Shown in pieces: positions 9,654 through 22,006 of a stretch of 64,000 bases of DNA. The translations under genes were made by a program, and so were the position numbers. The notes beneath the pieces are model-generated. The model saw nothing but the letters and a program-made list of their open reading frames with translations. It searched no databases and was not told the origin of the DNA. Within the stretch, counting starts at the first letter, position 1. Each line of letters begins with the position of its first letter. The stretch comes from Adineta vaga (taxonomy: Eukaryota; Rotifera). Location of the stretch: contig CP075496.1 of the NCBI GenBank assembly GCA_021613535.1, positions 3,348,001 to 3,412,000 of the forward strand, in the 5' to 3' direction.

Positions 9654-12600
9654 TCAATATTCAAACCAATCAAAGGCTAAAACTCCACTTGATGATTGTG
9701 TCCAAAGTCCTCGAACTGATGCTGTCCATGGTCCGAGACCAGCCTGCATCAGTGTCATCGCATTTGATGCACCATATGTCAATGCATATGTATCACTAGT
9801 TTTACACACTGCAGTTGTGCCACATCGAGAGGTCGCCTAAGAAACAAAACTAGATTCATTTTCTTTCTCGAAATCAATTATTCGTACATTTGTATATTCA
9901 GTTTGATCAGTTACAGCCCATGTTAAACCACGATCATCACTTCGAATGATTGATACACCATCTTGTGCAAAACCATATAACGATTGGATTTGTTCGTTAG
10001 TATCAAAAACAAATAGATTAATATTTGCTACTGTGGAATTCAAAGCTAAAATAAAATAGAGTCAGTTGAATTTCCAAGTACAATCAAAACTTCTTACCAG
10101 TCCATTTAGCTGTTGCTGCTGTTGCATCACCATTGAAAAGAACATGACATAGATATGAAGTTCTATAAGAGAATATCAAATTAAAATCAATTAGTTGTTA
10201 TGTCGATATTACCGTGTAGTTGTTTCATCACAAACATAAACATCATTGTAATAAGTAAGACCTGTTTGACTTGCTGGTGCAACAAGTACTGTTCTTGGTT
10301 GAAGCGCATTGCTCACAGTAGGACAAACACCTGAAAAGTAAATACGAGTTCTTTTTGTCTCTGTTTTTATTTTAATTTATCTATCTTACTTGAAACAGTA
10401 ACATTTGTTGAATTTACTATTCCAGTTACATTTAAAATAAAACCTGTTGTTTTAGTTAATAAATCACTTGGTTGTACAACATCAATAATATAAATACGTA
10501 AATATCGAATCAAAAGTGAACTTGGTAATGGAACGGAATATGATGAACTACCATTAACAGGATATTTAGTTGAATCAACCGCAAAACTAACTCCATCCCA
10601 ACTATAACCCACTTGAATTGTAAGAATGGATGCAAATCCAGCTGGGACAGTCAATTGGATGCTATTAACTAATGTTAAATTACCGAAATTGATTTGCATG
10701 TAAGTACCACCAGATAACATCCATTGATTTGATCGAAATCCTGTTTGCCAACCAGCTAGGAAAAAATTAAAAACAAATTTTCTTCTTTATTCATAACAAA
10801 ATGTATCGTACTAGATCGAACTAAGGAAGCATCTGTTCCTCGAACACTGCTAGTAAATTGACAAGAATCTAGTCCACCGAGAAGTGCTGGATAACTTGAA
10901 ACTAAAAGAAATCGAAAGTAGAGTTAAAGCGAAAATGATCAACAATATTCGTCTTTACCTGATATCATTGATGTTGATAAAGAAATAATATCTGGAAAGA
11001 CAAATATCTTTGATGCAGGATAATATGCAACATTTGCTCTAAAAAGAAAATAATTTAGAGAAATTTCTTTTCGAAAACACTGGATCGAATTTACCTTGCT
11101 CGTTTCATACACAAAAATTCGTGTGGAATCGATATAACTGATGGATTATATCGTTGATAGACTAAATTCATTTGGCTCGATGTGCCGATATTTAACGTGA
11201 ACGTCAATGAACCCATATCATTAAAAAGTAATGTACCCAACTAGAAAAAAGAAATGAAAAGATAATCTATCAATAAAGATGTTATCTCAAAAAAGATTTC
11301 ATTACATTGAAAATAACATATGAACTATTATCAGTATTATAGTTTGTTCCAGACGTAGTAGAATTATAACTTTGAAATGAGATCCATGTTGGTAAATAGA
11401 TGATAATTTGAGCATTGATACATTCAGCATTGGAATTATTTGCATGACTATATTGTATTTTACCACTATAGATTGATCTAAATAAGAAAACAAAAAATAA
11501 AGATTTCTTTTTCTCAATATTCAATCATTTTCGATACCCTATTCCATAAGTTCCACTTGTTAAATCAGTACGATTCACAATCATTACTGGAAGTTCAGTT
11601 CCATTTCTGGAAACTGCATGTGAATATGCTTGTGTTCGATTACTTCCGGCATATGTTGCAGTTAAACTAACAGAAAATACATAATTTTCTTCAGCTGCTG
11701 GACTATCAGTTAGATAACCCATCGCTCGAACAACAATAAAATTGTCAGTTGCATTTGAAAAATTACTTTGAATTGTCGATATTCCTTTTGAATAAAACAT
11801 TATTTTTCTTTCAAATCAAAATAAATTTCTTCTTTCTTTACCTGTATTTGTTACTACACCTAAATCAAGTTTTGCCGTATCTTGATAAGATGAACCTGCG
11901 ATACTTGATGAATATGTCCATTGATATTTATTACCAAGAGCATATTCATACATAAATGATCCAACATTAATACCAGCAGAAAGAATTGTAGCAGATAGAA
12001 TATTAACGGTAACACTGTTGTTTACTGGCGTACTAGCAATAAGAAGTTGTAAACGTCCTTGAGAATATGTTGGTAAATAAACTTTAAAATCATATGTAAC
12101 CGATTGACGAATACCATTTTGAACAGTTGAATTACTTGCTGCTAGAACAACATTTGATGTATCATTGGACTAAAAGAAATGACTTCAATGGATTAGACGT
12201 ATTCAAATACAAATTCACTTACGAATAATATAAAACCTGTATAACCAGTATAATTCTTGACTATCAATGGATAACTAGTATTTATACTTGATTGATTGTT
12301 ATTGATTGATGCTGAAACAGTGACAGATAGTTGACTATCGACTGCAACTGTAGTTGTAACTGGAACACGAAGATTTGCTTGAACAATTAACTAATGAAGA
12401 AAAGAAAAGCGATCAATTGAGAGTAAAACTTTCAAAAAAAAAAGAACTTACTGTATTTGCTGTTTGATTTGTTGGATCAATTGGATAATAACAGAGTGTA
12501 CCAAGACCAAGATACATCGATGCATTGTATAGAGTTGATCCACCACTATAGAAGACCAACGCTCAACTTTTCTTTCAATCTCTGGAAAATTAAATGGATC

Positions 12601-15600
12601 TTACCTAGTAAGAGATGGCATTGCTTTACTGTTCATACACATTAAATTATCACCAGCACTAACGATAAATGCAGTAGTAAAATATGCAGCATCAATCGAT
12701 GCAGCCGTTATTCCAAATTGAAATGTAATTGGATAACATTGTTGAGTCGTAAGATTTTGTGCAAGAATAAATTGTGTACGAATTGAAACATCTTGACCAA
12801 GAAAAACGTTTGAACCGTTATTTGTATCATTCAACTGTTGATAAGTTGATACATTCAATGGATTGATCACCAATGGCTAAATAAATCGAATTATTCAATT
12901 AAATACTTTTTTCTTCAAATAATTTCAAATCAAACTATTATTTACGTTTCCAAATGCATTTGCTGAACCACTAGTAAATGAGGACGTTATTGTTGCTAAT
13001 GCTGATTGTCCTGATGGTACTAGATTTGATAATTGCAAATCGAATGTTGAACCAGTTTGTGTGGTTGCAAGAAGAAAAACTTGAACAATTACTGTATCTG
13101 CATCAACGGACAATGATGAATTGATTGCCGATGCATTTGCTAATCAAATATCAAGTAATTATCAACATATGACAAGAAAATCATTAAATGATATTTACAA
13201 TTAATACTACAAATCAATCCAAGATTTGTTGTAGCTGATGATGGTACTCCATTGGAATTATAACTAAATACTGAAGATACATCATTTGAACATGGAACAT
13301 TACTGCCACGACGTGATGAAATATCAACTCGACAGACACTTGTTTGTTGATTGGCTTCATTGGCAACTAAATAATGAAGAGAGAAACGAATGAAGAACTT
13401 GTTTTCTCTGTTTTCTTACTAGCACTGCTCAAGGAAGAATACATTCCGTAAGAGGCAGATGGTATTTTTAAACCATAATTAGCAATTGTTAATCCATTTC
13501 GTGTAAATGATTGTGTAGTTGAATTCAATGCAAACATTAAAGGTGTTCCCTACAAGTAAAATATTCATGTTCGTTTTTTTAATACATCATCCAGACTGAC
13601 TTTCTACTTACATAAACATTGGGTGGAGAAACGAGTTGACTTCCACTGAAAAGTACTTGTCCAATCCAGAGATTTGATGGTGTGTAATATACATCAAGAC
13701 TAACATATGTAGATTGTCCATCACCAAGTGCAGCTTCAACTTTGACATAAACTCCTAAAAGATTTTAGCAAAAAAAAATATTTTCAAGAAACGAAATAGA
13801 ATATCTTTTTTTTTCTCTTACCAACACGAATTCGACCAAGATTACTGTCTGTTTGTGTTGTTTGATAATTACATAATGGACCAAATTGAATATAAGCTGT
13901 ATCATTTTTTCGTTGATTATATCTAGAATAATAGAAAGACTCTTATTTAGAGTCTATTTCATTCAACTAGAATGAATATTCACCTGGACGAATAAGTAAT
14001 ATATGGTGATTGATCTTGATTGTAATATGTTTGAATTACACATGGAAGATTAGCTCCCACGTATAAAACTTTTACCAAACAGATACTTGCAGCTGGTTGA
14101 CCACTACCTGGTGATGTTTCGTTAGTAGTTATTCTTACTGTCATTGGTGTATAAACACCATTTGGTTGTGTATAAATATCATAATAAAATAAACGTGTAT
14201 AACCTAATTTTGTAGCCGATTGATTTGTTGTAGCATTATTGTCATAAGATAAAGAAAACGTTGGTTGAGTTGCAACCTAAAAATTTCAATCTTGTACTTG
14301 TTTTCTACAAAGATAAATTCATTTTACCGAGTTATTATAACTAATAGTTGAGACATTAAAAGCAGCATTTCCAAGCCAAATTGTGTTGTTACCCAAGGTC
14401 ATAGCGACAGTTGGCCAAATTATAGTTTCACTTGTGTTCATTACTTGGAAGATTGCATCAAAACTGATTAAAAAAAACGAAGAAATCAGAAATGAAACAT
14501 CAATTCACTATATCCTACACTAGTGTGTTGACTGCATCAGCATAAACTGTTGAACGTACGCCCGTATTTTGTATAACACCATAATCGTATGACAATTGAT
14601 CATAAATAGTTGAATTAACACTGGATGAATACGTATTTCGAGAGAAACTTGTATCAGCACATTGAGGATTTGAACTACCCATATTTTCACCTGCTGATTG
14701 AAATACAACTGAACATGCTTTCAAAGCTGGCGTAGAACTATTTGCTGCACCATTTAATTCGATTACAATTGGAGCGACAAAACCACTTGGAATAACCATT
14801 GATATTGTCATTTTTAGTGATTGATAAATGCCAACGGAAACCGATTGTTGTGCAATAGAGAATGTTGGTAAAGATCCATTCTATATGTTACAGAATAAAT
14901 CTTCTCTTGTACGAATCAAAACAGAAAAAGAATTTACTAGAGAAAACGATGCTGCAGTTGGTGTAGCATAAATTGTGTATGTTTGTGTTGCTGTTGGACT
15001 CGATGAAGTTACTCTAGCTGTCATGGTACCAGCACTAAATGAACTAGTACTGTCTGTTTTAAATACACGACCATAGACTGTAATATAGAGAATCGATGTC
15101 GATCCACTGTATGATTCTGTGATTAAAAAAAGAAGAAAAGAAAATTTTTCAATGAATGAGTAATCAATGAGAGAAAAGAAGAAAATCTTTATATACGTGA
15201 ATTAACAATTTGACCAAGGGTAATAGTAATTTGATTGTTTGTCAACGCTGTTGTTAAACTTGTTGATATTTCATAACCTAATGTCGTTAGATGATAAAAG
15301 CCATCAGTTGATGTCTGAATAGGAGAACAAGCACAGAGGAATATATTTCTTTCTTTTAAAAGTATTATTTACTTGAACATAAGCTGAACAAAGTCCTAAT
15401 TGTGATGGATTATCATTTGTAATTGTAAAAACAAAATTTGATGCATATGTAGCATTATAATTAATTGGAATTTTTAAAGCAAATGGTGAACCTTGAGGAA
15501 TTTGTAAACTGGAACTATTGATTGTACCAATTATAAATGGTCCTGTACCACCCTAGACACGAAAGAGAAGAATGAAAAGTTGAATAGAAAATTAAATGAT

Positions 15601-16879
15601 TATTTTTTTCTACGGACACTTGATGAATTTGAAAAGATGAATAAAGCTTGACCAATCCATATTTCTGAAACATTATTATATTCAATACCAACTGTAACCC
15701 ACTAGAAAGAAGAAAAGCCATGATGATGATGACTAACAAAAGATCTTTTAATTATAGTTACATATTGAGATCCATTAGCTTGATTCGCAGGACTACTAAT
15801 AACCACACTACGAAAACCAATTTGAATTGTACTTTGTGTATTATTAGTTGGCGCACTTAAACCATTGTTTACTACCATTCCAAAATCAATACGAGCATCA
15901 TTAAACTAAAATATATTATCAAATTAAAAACGGACATTTCGTATGAGTTTAATTGTCTTTCAAATACTTGTGATGTATTTGTTGCCGATGTCATTGTTAT
16001 TGTTGGATCATAGATATTCTGTGTATTAATAAAATTTCCACCGACATAGGTCACTTGAGGTTTTGATAATTGCATAACAGCAGTATCATTATCTGGCATG
16101 ATAATTTCTACACTAAGATCTGTTGAAGCAGTTGAACCACCAGAAGTCGGAATAGTTATTGTCACAACATAATCACAATAATCACCTAGGGAGAAGAATT
16201 CAATGAATAAAAACGATATACTTGAATATATCTTACCAACTCGTACTAGAATTGACGAATTACAGTTGCCTTGTTTGACATAATCTATGGTAACATTAGC
16301 ACTAGCAGCATTAATGGATGGAATTACTTAAAAAGAAATGATGACATTAGTTTTGAAGAAAACAATCTGTTATGAATTCAGTACATCAATATATCAACAT
16401 AGATCCAAATAAAAAGCGTCGATACCAGACTATCCTTTCAATAATATTATCCATCAACTAAATGAATTTTTGTCAAGACTTTTGAACAGTAGTTATGCTT
16501 GATAAATTTTGTTTTTTGATTCAGTGAAGAACGACAAGTCACTCAACTCGTTGTTTCTGGTTACATAAAAACTATCATTCATACAATTGGTTTTTCTCCT
16601 GTATTTCTACAATATTCCGACAAATTTATACGAGAGAATGCTCTCTCTCCTACACTGTCCTATCCATTTCCTACTATATACCAAAACTCTTGCTCGGCCA
16701 AACTGAATTTATAGTTCTAATTCATATACAAATGATAACTCTAACGCACTATTTCCCTTCCTAATCAACATTTTCGAAAGTGGACTATAAATTGAACTTT
16801 TATATATCTTACCTAAACCAACTGTCATTATTATCACAGTTATCATTAACACATTCCATTGTTTAAATTGCAATTTCAT
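9654..16879 (-). CDS. Large secreted multi-domain protein with DUF11-like repeats, discoidin-like segment and Asp-box
   Basis: About 30 exons can be chained in frame from MKLQFKQWNVLMITVIIMTV (a signal peptide in exon 16879-16813) to a stop at 9654, about 1,700 residues. Examples are 16326-16237, 16185-15968, 15905-15762, 15701-15618, 15552-15373, 15314-15197, 15116-14938, 14880-14519, 14463-14328 and 14276-13984. About seven beta-rich repeats of roughly 150-200 residues share a motif like ARIDFGMVVNNG, LSYDYGVIQNTG or AKLDLGVVTNTG, reminiscent of DUF11/Ig-like surface repeats. Exon 10720-10385 resembles a discoidin/F5-8C fold (GTYMQINFGNLTLVNSIQL, later IRYLRIYI). Near the end SDDRGLTW fits an Asp-box (BNR) motif. 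Asn-X-Ser/Thr sites are abundant and no C-terminal membrane helix is seen, so it is probably an extracellular glycoprotein. Name and partners are unknown; the first intron (about 486 nt) is the longest. Confidence 0.75.
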
Positions 16880-17978
16880 CTTACTCGCAAGATACTATTC
16901 ACCTAAATGACAAGGAAATGAAGGTTTTTGAAAAAATAAGAAAATATTCTTCTTTTTATTTCATTCTCTCTCTGTCTTTTCTCTCTTTATTTCCTAATTA
17001 TTTTTCAAAAAAGAATAAGAGAGTATAACACAATGAAAACTCATAAACACACACACATATAATCAACAATTTTAAGTTTTTTTCTCTTTATTTTTAAATT
17101 TTCTTTTCTCACCAATGACGTCGTTCAATTACTTCTTTGTTCTTTCAACGACAAACGTCTGCCTACTGTTTTTTCAATCAAATACTTGAAATAAATTTCT
17201 AATATAGTAAAAGCTTTTCCTACTTGGTCTCTCTTCTATATCATTACAACCAAAAAAATACTAAAACAAAAAGCAACTTCAATTCTATGACCGTTCAAAG
17301 GAAAATACTAAGAATCTCATAAATACATCAAATGTTGTTTTCTTGCTTTTAAATAAACTCTACTGTCATTTCGAACAAAATATATTTCAACGTATTTCCG
17401 GAAAGTAGTTTGAAGTTGTTTTTTGAATAAATTCCCTCGGCATACATTTCTTTTTATAGACAAATTTGATAATCTCGCAAGAGATCTACACTAATACTTA
17501 TCTAATAGTTGGGAAAGTCAGTCGAAAATGTCTATGTGCATGACTTCACTACTGCAAATTTTTCTTCTACTTCGATTTAATTGCTTAAATTTATATATTA
17601 TTTATTGTTGTCCTTTTTCTCTCTTTCTCTTTTTTCAACAATCACTAAAAGATCGAAAGGAAAAATATCATAAAAAACTTATTAAAAGATGGGCTTTTTT
17701 CCATATAGCTATGAAAAGAACATCATAACTGAACTACGATAAATTTGTTAAAACAAAAACTTCTGTATTTTGAAGAATTCTAAATGAATATGTTTGTAAG
17801 TAGTTCAAACGTTTTTTCCTTTATTCCATTATCACAACAACGAAATACAAAACAAAATATAAACAACATTCGATAAAAATGACTAAAATAAAATATTGCA
17901 TTGAATTTTTTTTTACATCTGACACCTAAAGCCACAAGACAATATCAAGCGAAAAATTGAATTGAAAAAAAATCATTT
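16880..17978. other. Intergenic, no gene seen
   Basis: This lies between the start of the large secreted-protein gene and the end of the phosphatase gene (both minus). It is AT-rich with many T/C runs. An open frame near 17528-17728 is low-complexity and has no splice-supported continuation. Confidence 0.5.
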
Positions 17979-18769
17979 TTAATTATCATCGAATGGTGGT
18001 AAACCAAAATCTGTTGGATCAAATTTTAATAAACTATCCAATGTAAGTGTAACATGTTTTAAAATCCATGTATCATAAGTACTTAATGGTAAACTTGGTA
18101 CTAATACAACTTTCATTCCAGCAGAAAGTGCAGCACGAACACCATTTTCTCCATCTTCGAAGACTAAACATTGACTCATTGATAATGGTGGATTAGGAAA
18201 TTTTTCTGCACATGCAAGAAATATATCAGGTTCAGGTTTAGTTAAACGTATTTCTGTTGCATCTGTACATATAACTGGATCAAATAATTTGAATAATTCT
18301 CGATAACCACTTGTTTTTAATGTATATAATTCATGAGATGAACCTGTACCAATAGCTAGAGAAAGAAAAGTTGAATAAATTGAATATGATTGTTGTTCAT
18401 ACCCATTGGAATATTATGATTTGCTAAATGTTGAATGAGACGTTCAGCACCAGGCAACAATTCAGCCGATGGGAAAGCTTGAACATAGAGTTCATTTGAT
18501 TTCTTTAGAAATTCCTCATCCGTCATTGGTAAATTTAATTCTCCTAGAAGAAAGTTCCTTTTTAAAAAAGAAATATTTGTTTTCCTCAAAAGCATACGAA
18601 TTAATATTTGTCCAGCTTCTAAAGATGATTTTCCCATCATTTCTAATTTAGTTTCTGTACTAAAATTTTTTCCATACGGTGCACATAATTGCTGCATACA
18701 TTCTGTATAGATTGATTCAGTATCTAATAATAAACCATCCAAATCGAATATACAATGAGTAATATTCAT
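17979..18769 (-). CDS. PUDP: Pseudouridine-5'-phosphatase-like HAD hydrolase
   Basis: Exons 18769-18598, 18543-18403 and 18355-17979 give 229 residues, almost the vertebrate PUDP length. HAD motif I is CIFDLDGLLLDTES (nucleophile and acid/base Asp pair). Cap-domain residues MMGKSSLEAGQ and PGAERLIQHL follow, then GTGSSHE near motif II, TKPEPDIFLACA around the motif III Lys, and CLVFEDGENGVRAALSAGM with motif IV acidic residues. The end FGLPPFDDN matches the family's C-terminus. The enzyme removes phosphate from pseudouridine 5'-phosphate after RNA turnover (family knowledge). The first intron is 54 nt with no stop, so an unspliced reading stays open; skipping it restores LIRELNLPM, the expected cap sequence. 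A 3' splice acceptor lies 16 nt before the ATG. Confidence 0.93.
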
Positions 18770-19693
18770 GATAAATTTATAAGATCTAAAATAATGATTT
18801 TAGGAAACTAAGAGAAATTTAAATATGCAAAATAGATGTTAACAGGAAGTTCTTAATGCATATAAGGCAAGAAGCAGAATAAAGAACGGAAGATTCGTTT
18901 GAGTTTGCCTTTCAGAAAAGAATGCTTTTTGTATGTTAAGTACGCAAGAATGATCTGGATTCATTATTAAATTATAAGTAGATATACAATGTTTGGATTG
19001 GTATCGTTTTAGTTATTATTAGTAGTAGTGTACTGATATTTCAACCAGAACAAATGAATAGTTACTTCAATTATCAGTTTGTTACAAAGATCCATCACAA
19101 AATGATGACTATACAAGTAAATTATCTTCTAGAAGACTTGGTATTTTACACAGAATGATCCTCAAGGTCTATATTTCCTTTTATAAAAATGATATAGCTT
19201 AAAAGCACGTGAATTTCTCGGAACTTGCTCTATGTCATAGTATTCTTAGTCGTCAGTAAAAATACTAATAATTGAAGTAATCTGTTTTACTGATGAATAT
19301 ATATATATATATGTTTTCTTACTTTGTTTAAATGTTTTTCATTTTAAGTTAATAACAGAATTATAAAATTGATAGAAAACAATATTATTATGTTCAGTAC
19401 TTTCTAATTAACCTAAATGTTTTTTTTCCTAGACTGTGAATTAGAAAAAATTATTGTTATTTACTCTTGTTCTGGTTGTAAAATATGAATATGAAAATTG
19501 ATCGTTTTAGGAATTCTTAATCTGAAAAAAAAACAAACATCAAACAAAGATTAAATTATTGTTTCGTAAATATTTCACAACGAAATTTTGTTCATGAGAG
19601 AAAAGCAAATAATAAAAAGAGATTTAAACATCAAACGAAAACACACCACAGCAAACGAAGAGATTCATTTAACTTATGAAAGACATTATTTCA
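18770..19693. other. Intergenic, no gene seen
   Basis: This lies between the PUDP start and the ZIP11 stop on the same strand. It contains the PUDP leader with a 3' splice acceptor at about 18786-18787 and a TA repeat near 19300. No coding signal. Confidence 0.5.
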
Positions 19694-21835
19694 TCAATTG
19701 AATACAACATCTAATATCATCATCACTGTAAATCCGCCTAGAAGGAAAAACAAATCTATTTTTAGTAAAAAAGAACTTTCCAATTATAATTTTCTACACA
19801 TACCCATCATCCACCAAGATGAGATTGTTCGATTCTGACTAAGAACATATGGAGACAAGCTAAATTAGTTTTGGATTATTTTTTAATCTCACTTACGAAG
19901 TTATTTCTGGTATAATTTCATTAAAAACAACAAAAAGCATTGCACCCGCCGCGAACGAAAGTGCAAATGGTAACAAACAATTCGCTAATTGAACAAAAAA
20001 TACACCAAGAATACCTGCCACAATTTCAACTAGACCACTCAATTGACCATACCTATTCAATAATCAATAAACAAACAAATTCACATTAGAAAAATATAAG
20101 ACGTTGTCTTTCAAATATACCAAAATGCTTTGAAAGATCCAATACCAAATGATCGCAACGGTAAACTTATTGCCAATCCTAGATGAAAATTCTTTCTTAC
20201 TATTAATAAATAAAAATTACAATGTGCAACATGTAGAAACTACTTTTCCCCGAAAGAAAAGAATCTTATCATTCTCATTTGAGAAATCATCATTTCTTGG
20301 CAGATTAGTTTTTTTTCTTCACATATATAAAAGAATATCTCTTTTTTTATTACAATTATATTGAGATGACATCTATTCTTATTTTAATAGAATATTTCAT
20401 GTTAAAATTGACTTCTTACAATTTACTTTGACACATTTCAAGATTCTATAGAAATTCATCATTATTTAATTATTTTATTCACAAAAGCATCAATTGATCT
20501 ATGCAATAGTGACAGCTGGATTTCTTCCTTCTTTCATATGCAAATGCACGCTTCTCTTCATCGAAGAAATACTGTGATATCTCGAAGTGATAGTTAAACA
20601 AAAGAAATCAACAGGATCTTATTAGAGACCGGATTTAAGCAACATTCCATTGCGTGTATAGAAGATGATTCATTAAATCAAAAGCAATTAATGAAAAATA
20701 CATTATTAAATCTATCACGATTCAGCTGTTACTTTTGTATATAGTTTCTATTTACTCAATAACGAAAAAAAAACACAAGAGAGATCAGTTAGGATCGTCT
20801 GATCTTTATAAATTCGAAATCTTTCGATGATGTCTGAGTCTTTTGTTTTACTAAATAAACTTACCCTCTGGAAAGTTTTGAATACCAATTCCAACTGCTA
20901 AATTTCTACAAATGAAATAATAAACCTGAAAAGATTCGTATATTTTACAATCATTTTACCGAGCGCGATTGAATGCTAACGTTGCATTATTCGATGTTGG
21001 AATGGATCCAAATCCAACACCAACAGCTAATCCTTCTGAGAGAAAAAAAGGTCTTTCTATCGATGTCTTCTTCTTCTTCTTCTTCTTCTTTGCTTACCAG
21101 GAAAATTATGTACGGTAACAGCAATCATTAACAAAAGTAACCGATGCCATCTTGTTTGATCTTCATTATTTCCATGGATTTCTTTGATTTCTTCCATTGG
21201 ACTATCACCAATCGGTGTATGTAGTTTACCCCTTATATCTTGATTTCGTTTCAATCGTGCACGTACAGAAGAATTCATTTTCAAATTTGATAATGTTTCG
21301 TGAGAATTTTTGATTTTATATTCATCGGTTTTTTTGTCTGAGATTACTTGAAATACTTGTTTAGATGTTATCGATGGTAATAAAAGATCGGTGATATGAA
21401 CAAATAATCCACCCAATAGAAAACCAATAATAATTAATAGAAAATTTACTCGAATATCTATTTGAGATTCTTCACGAGCTATTCGAAATGCAGGATCAAG
21501 TAAACTCCAAAACGATGCTGCTGTCATTACCTATATAATAACAAAAAATGAAAGTTTAATTCGTTAAAATCAAATCAACTCACTCCAGCTCCAAAACCAA
21601 GACTATAATCAAGTAATTTTTGCTAAAAAGAAGTTTGAAAAATAGTTATGTTCAATATGTTCAACCAAACATACATTCGTGGAGTTGAATATAAATACAA
21701 GAGCAGCACCAGCTGCTGTGACAAACCATGTAAATCCAGTCCCTAGAATAGGATAAATCTGTTCGTTTCTGAAATAATTGCATTTCTAAACCTACCTAGA
21801 AGACACTGAATTAACGGTGTTTGATCACGCAACAT
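19694..21835 (-). CDS. SLC39A11: ZIP-family zinc transporter, ZIP11 type
   Basis: The start MLRDQTPLIQCLLGTGFTWF and the whole layout match vertebrate ZIP11. About ten exons begin 21835-21796, 21742-21675, 21622-21584 and 21530-21098. Membrane segments include WFVTAAGAALVFIF, LDYSLGFGAGVMTAASFW and VNFLLIIIGFLLGGLFVHI. The metal-site motifs are VTVHNFPEGLAVGVGFG and GIQNFPEGLAISL, followed by WYGQLSGLVEIVAGILGV, FAAGAMLFVVFNEIIPE and a final VMMILDVVFN. Between the third and fourth helices is a charged loop of about 80 residues (about 21380-21160) unlike the vertebrate one. Family knowledge: it moves Zn2+ toward the cytosol, often in Golgi or nuclear membranes. An intron of about 690 nt (20180-20864) splits the NFPEG helix and its continuation. 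The gene is head-to-head with TCERG1, 171 bp between starts. Confidence 0.92.
21067..21090. repeat. (TTC)n microsatellite
   Basis: Eight TTC units lie in the short intron after ZIP11 exon 21530-21098. Translated without splicing they give an artificial arginine run. Confidence 0.85.
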
Positions 21836-22006
21836 TAACAAATGAACATTTAACGTGATTATTTGATGTCAATTCCATATTTTATTGATGCTATTTACTG
21901 ATTGGTCATTGATTTTGACGAATAGAAATCGATAGAAAGAAACAAAAAACAAAAGGCAAGAAAATTAGTTTCATTTCATTATTTTGATTACAAAATAACG
22001 ATAAAA
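21836..22006. promoter_or_regulatory. Probable bidirectional promoter, ZIP11 / TCERG1
   Basis: Only 171 bp separate the divergent start codons, so both core promoters and 5' leaders must lie here or overlap the genes. No clear TATA box stands out. Inference from spacing only. Confidence 0.5.

Noticed and set aside
20149-20364. Plus-strand open frame in the ZIP11 locus
   Set aside because: It lies across a ZIP11 exon and the long intron; low-complexity, no splice support.
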